DNA of 5,583 bases from SURF-21 sp964510515 (GTDB lineage Bacteria > Actinomycetota > Geothermincolia > Geothermincolales > RBG-13-55-18), in NCBI GenBank assembly GCA_964510515.1, contig CAZEAU010000051.1, forward strand, positions 1 to 5,583, written 5' to 3'. Position 1 is the first letter of the stretch. Each line of letters opens with the position of its first letter. This document shows positions 5,427-5,583 of this stretch, piece by piece. Under the pieces are notes generated by a model. It saw nothing but the letters and a program-made list of their open reading frames with translations. It was not told where the DNA came from and ran no database searches. A program made the translations under genes and the position numbers.

Positions 5427-5444
5427 AGACCGCAGCGTCTGCCC
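5427..5444. repeat. 18-nt direct repeat, promoter-proximal copy
   Basis: The sequence agaccgcagcgtctgccc recurs at 5496-5513 with a single mismatch (g to t at the sixth base). If the TATAAT at 5410-5405 is the -10 box, this copy spans about -46 to -29 and covers the -35 region, where a regulator would act. It could equally be part of a dispersed intergenic repeat. Confidence 0.6.
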
Positions 5445-5495
5445 ACCTTGCCTTTTCCACCTTCCGCAATGTCTGCGCTGCCCCACAATCTCTAT

Positions 5496-5513
5496 AGACC
5501 TCAGCGTCTGCCC
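5496..5513. repeat. 18-nt direct repeat, distal copy
   Basis: This copy, agacctcagcgtctgccc, matches 5427-5444 in 17 of 18 bases, 69 bp further upstream of lemA. It overlaps the 8-bp palindrome tctataga (5491-5498). The region from 5445 to 5583 holds no other gene I can support, though the lemA frame remains open across it. Confidence 0.6.
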
Positions 5514-5583
5514 TCCCGGCTCTCTTGACCAGCCCGCCGCATGGGCTCGCGTTTTGCCTCCGAGCCGCGAGGCGAGGATGCCA

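Noticed and set aside
5531..5555. Plus-strand terminator (agccc/gggct hairpin followed by cgcg and tttt)
   Set aside because: The stem is only 5 bp with a 7-nt loop, the T-run is four bases and not adjacent, and no plus-strand gene is seen upstream.

Overview
The window is GC-rich. All convincing genes lie on the minus strand, so transcription runs from high to low coordinates. The composition, the GTG starts and a TATAAT box directly in front of a start codon fit a high-GC bacterium, perhaps a deep-branching actinobacterium or a high-GC Firmicutes relative. This is a guess from style; nothing here fixes the taxon.

Reading along the minus strand, a LemA-family membrane protein (5397-4867) comes first, with its own TATAAT box and a pair of 18-nt repeats upstream. 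Next is a 124-nt gap holding a G-run tract with an 11-bp tandem duplication and then a second TATAAT box. That box probably starts a five-gene operon: an Mre11/SbcD/YhaO-type metallophosphoesterase (4742-3618), a Rad50/SbcC/YhaN-type ATPase with a membrane hairpin (3621-1543), an unrecognised 172-residue helical protein (1538-1020), an unrecognised small protein of about 67 residues (1033-830), and a hexapeptide-repeat acyltransferase (833-201). Junctions are 4-nt overlaps (ATGA, GTGA), a 4-nt gap and a 14-nt overlap, so the genes look translationally coupled.

The phosphoesterase and ATPase should form a DNA end-processing complex of the YhaO-YhaN type. Two predicted transmembrane helices in the ATPase suggest membrane association, and there is no zinc hook. 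The 172-residue and 67-residue proteins are the least explained parts and could be accessory subunits. The acyltransferase has no obvious link to DNA processing and may only share the transcript.

The left edge (1-203) is a different kind of DNA: a perfect 55-nt direct repeat spaced 148 nt apart, with an inverted copy of its 14-nt core between the two and GC-rich palindromes. The inner copy supplies the stop codon of the acyltransferase. It resembles a REP/BIME-like or IS200-related dispersed repeat. A plus-strand frame open from the window edge to position 90 could be the tail of a convergent gene.
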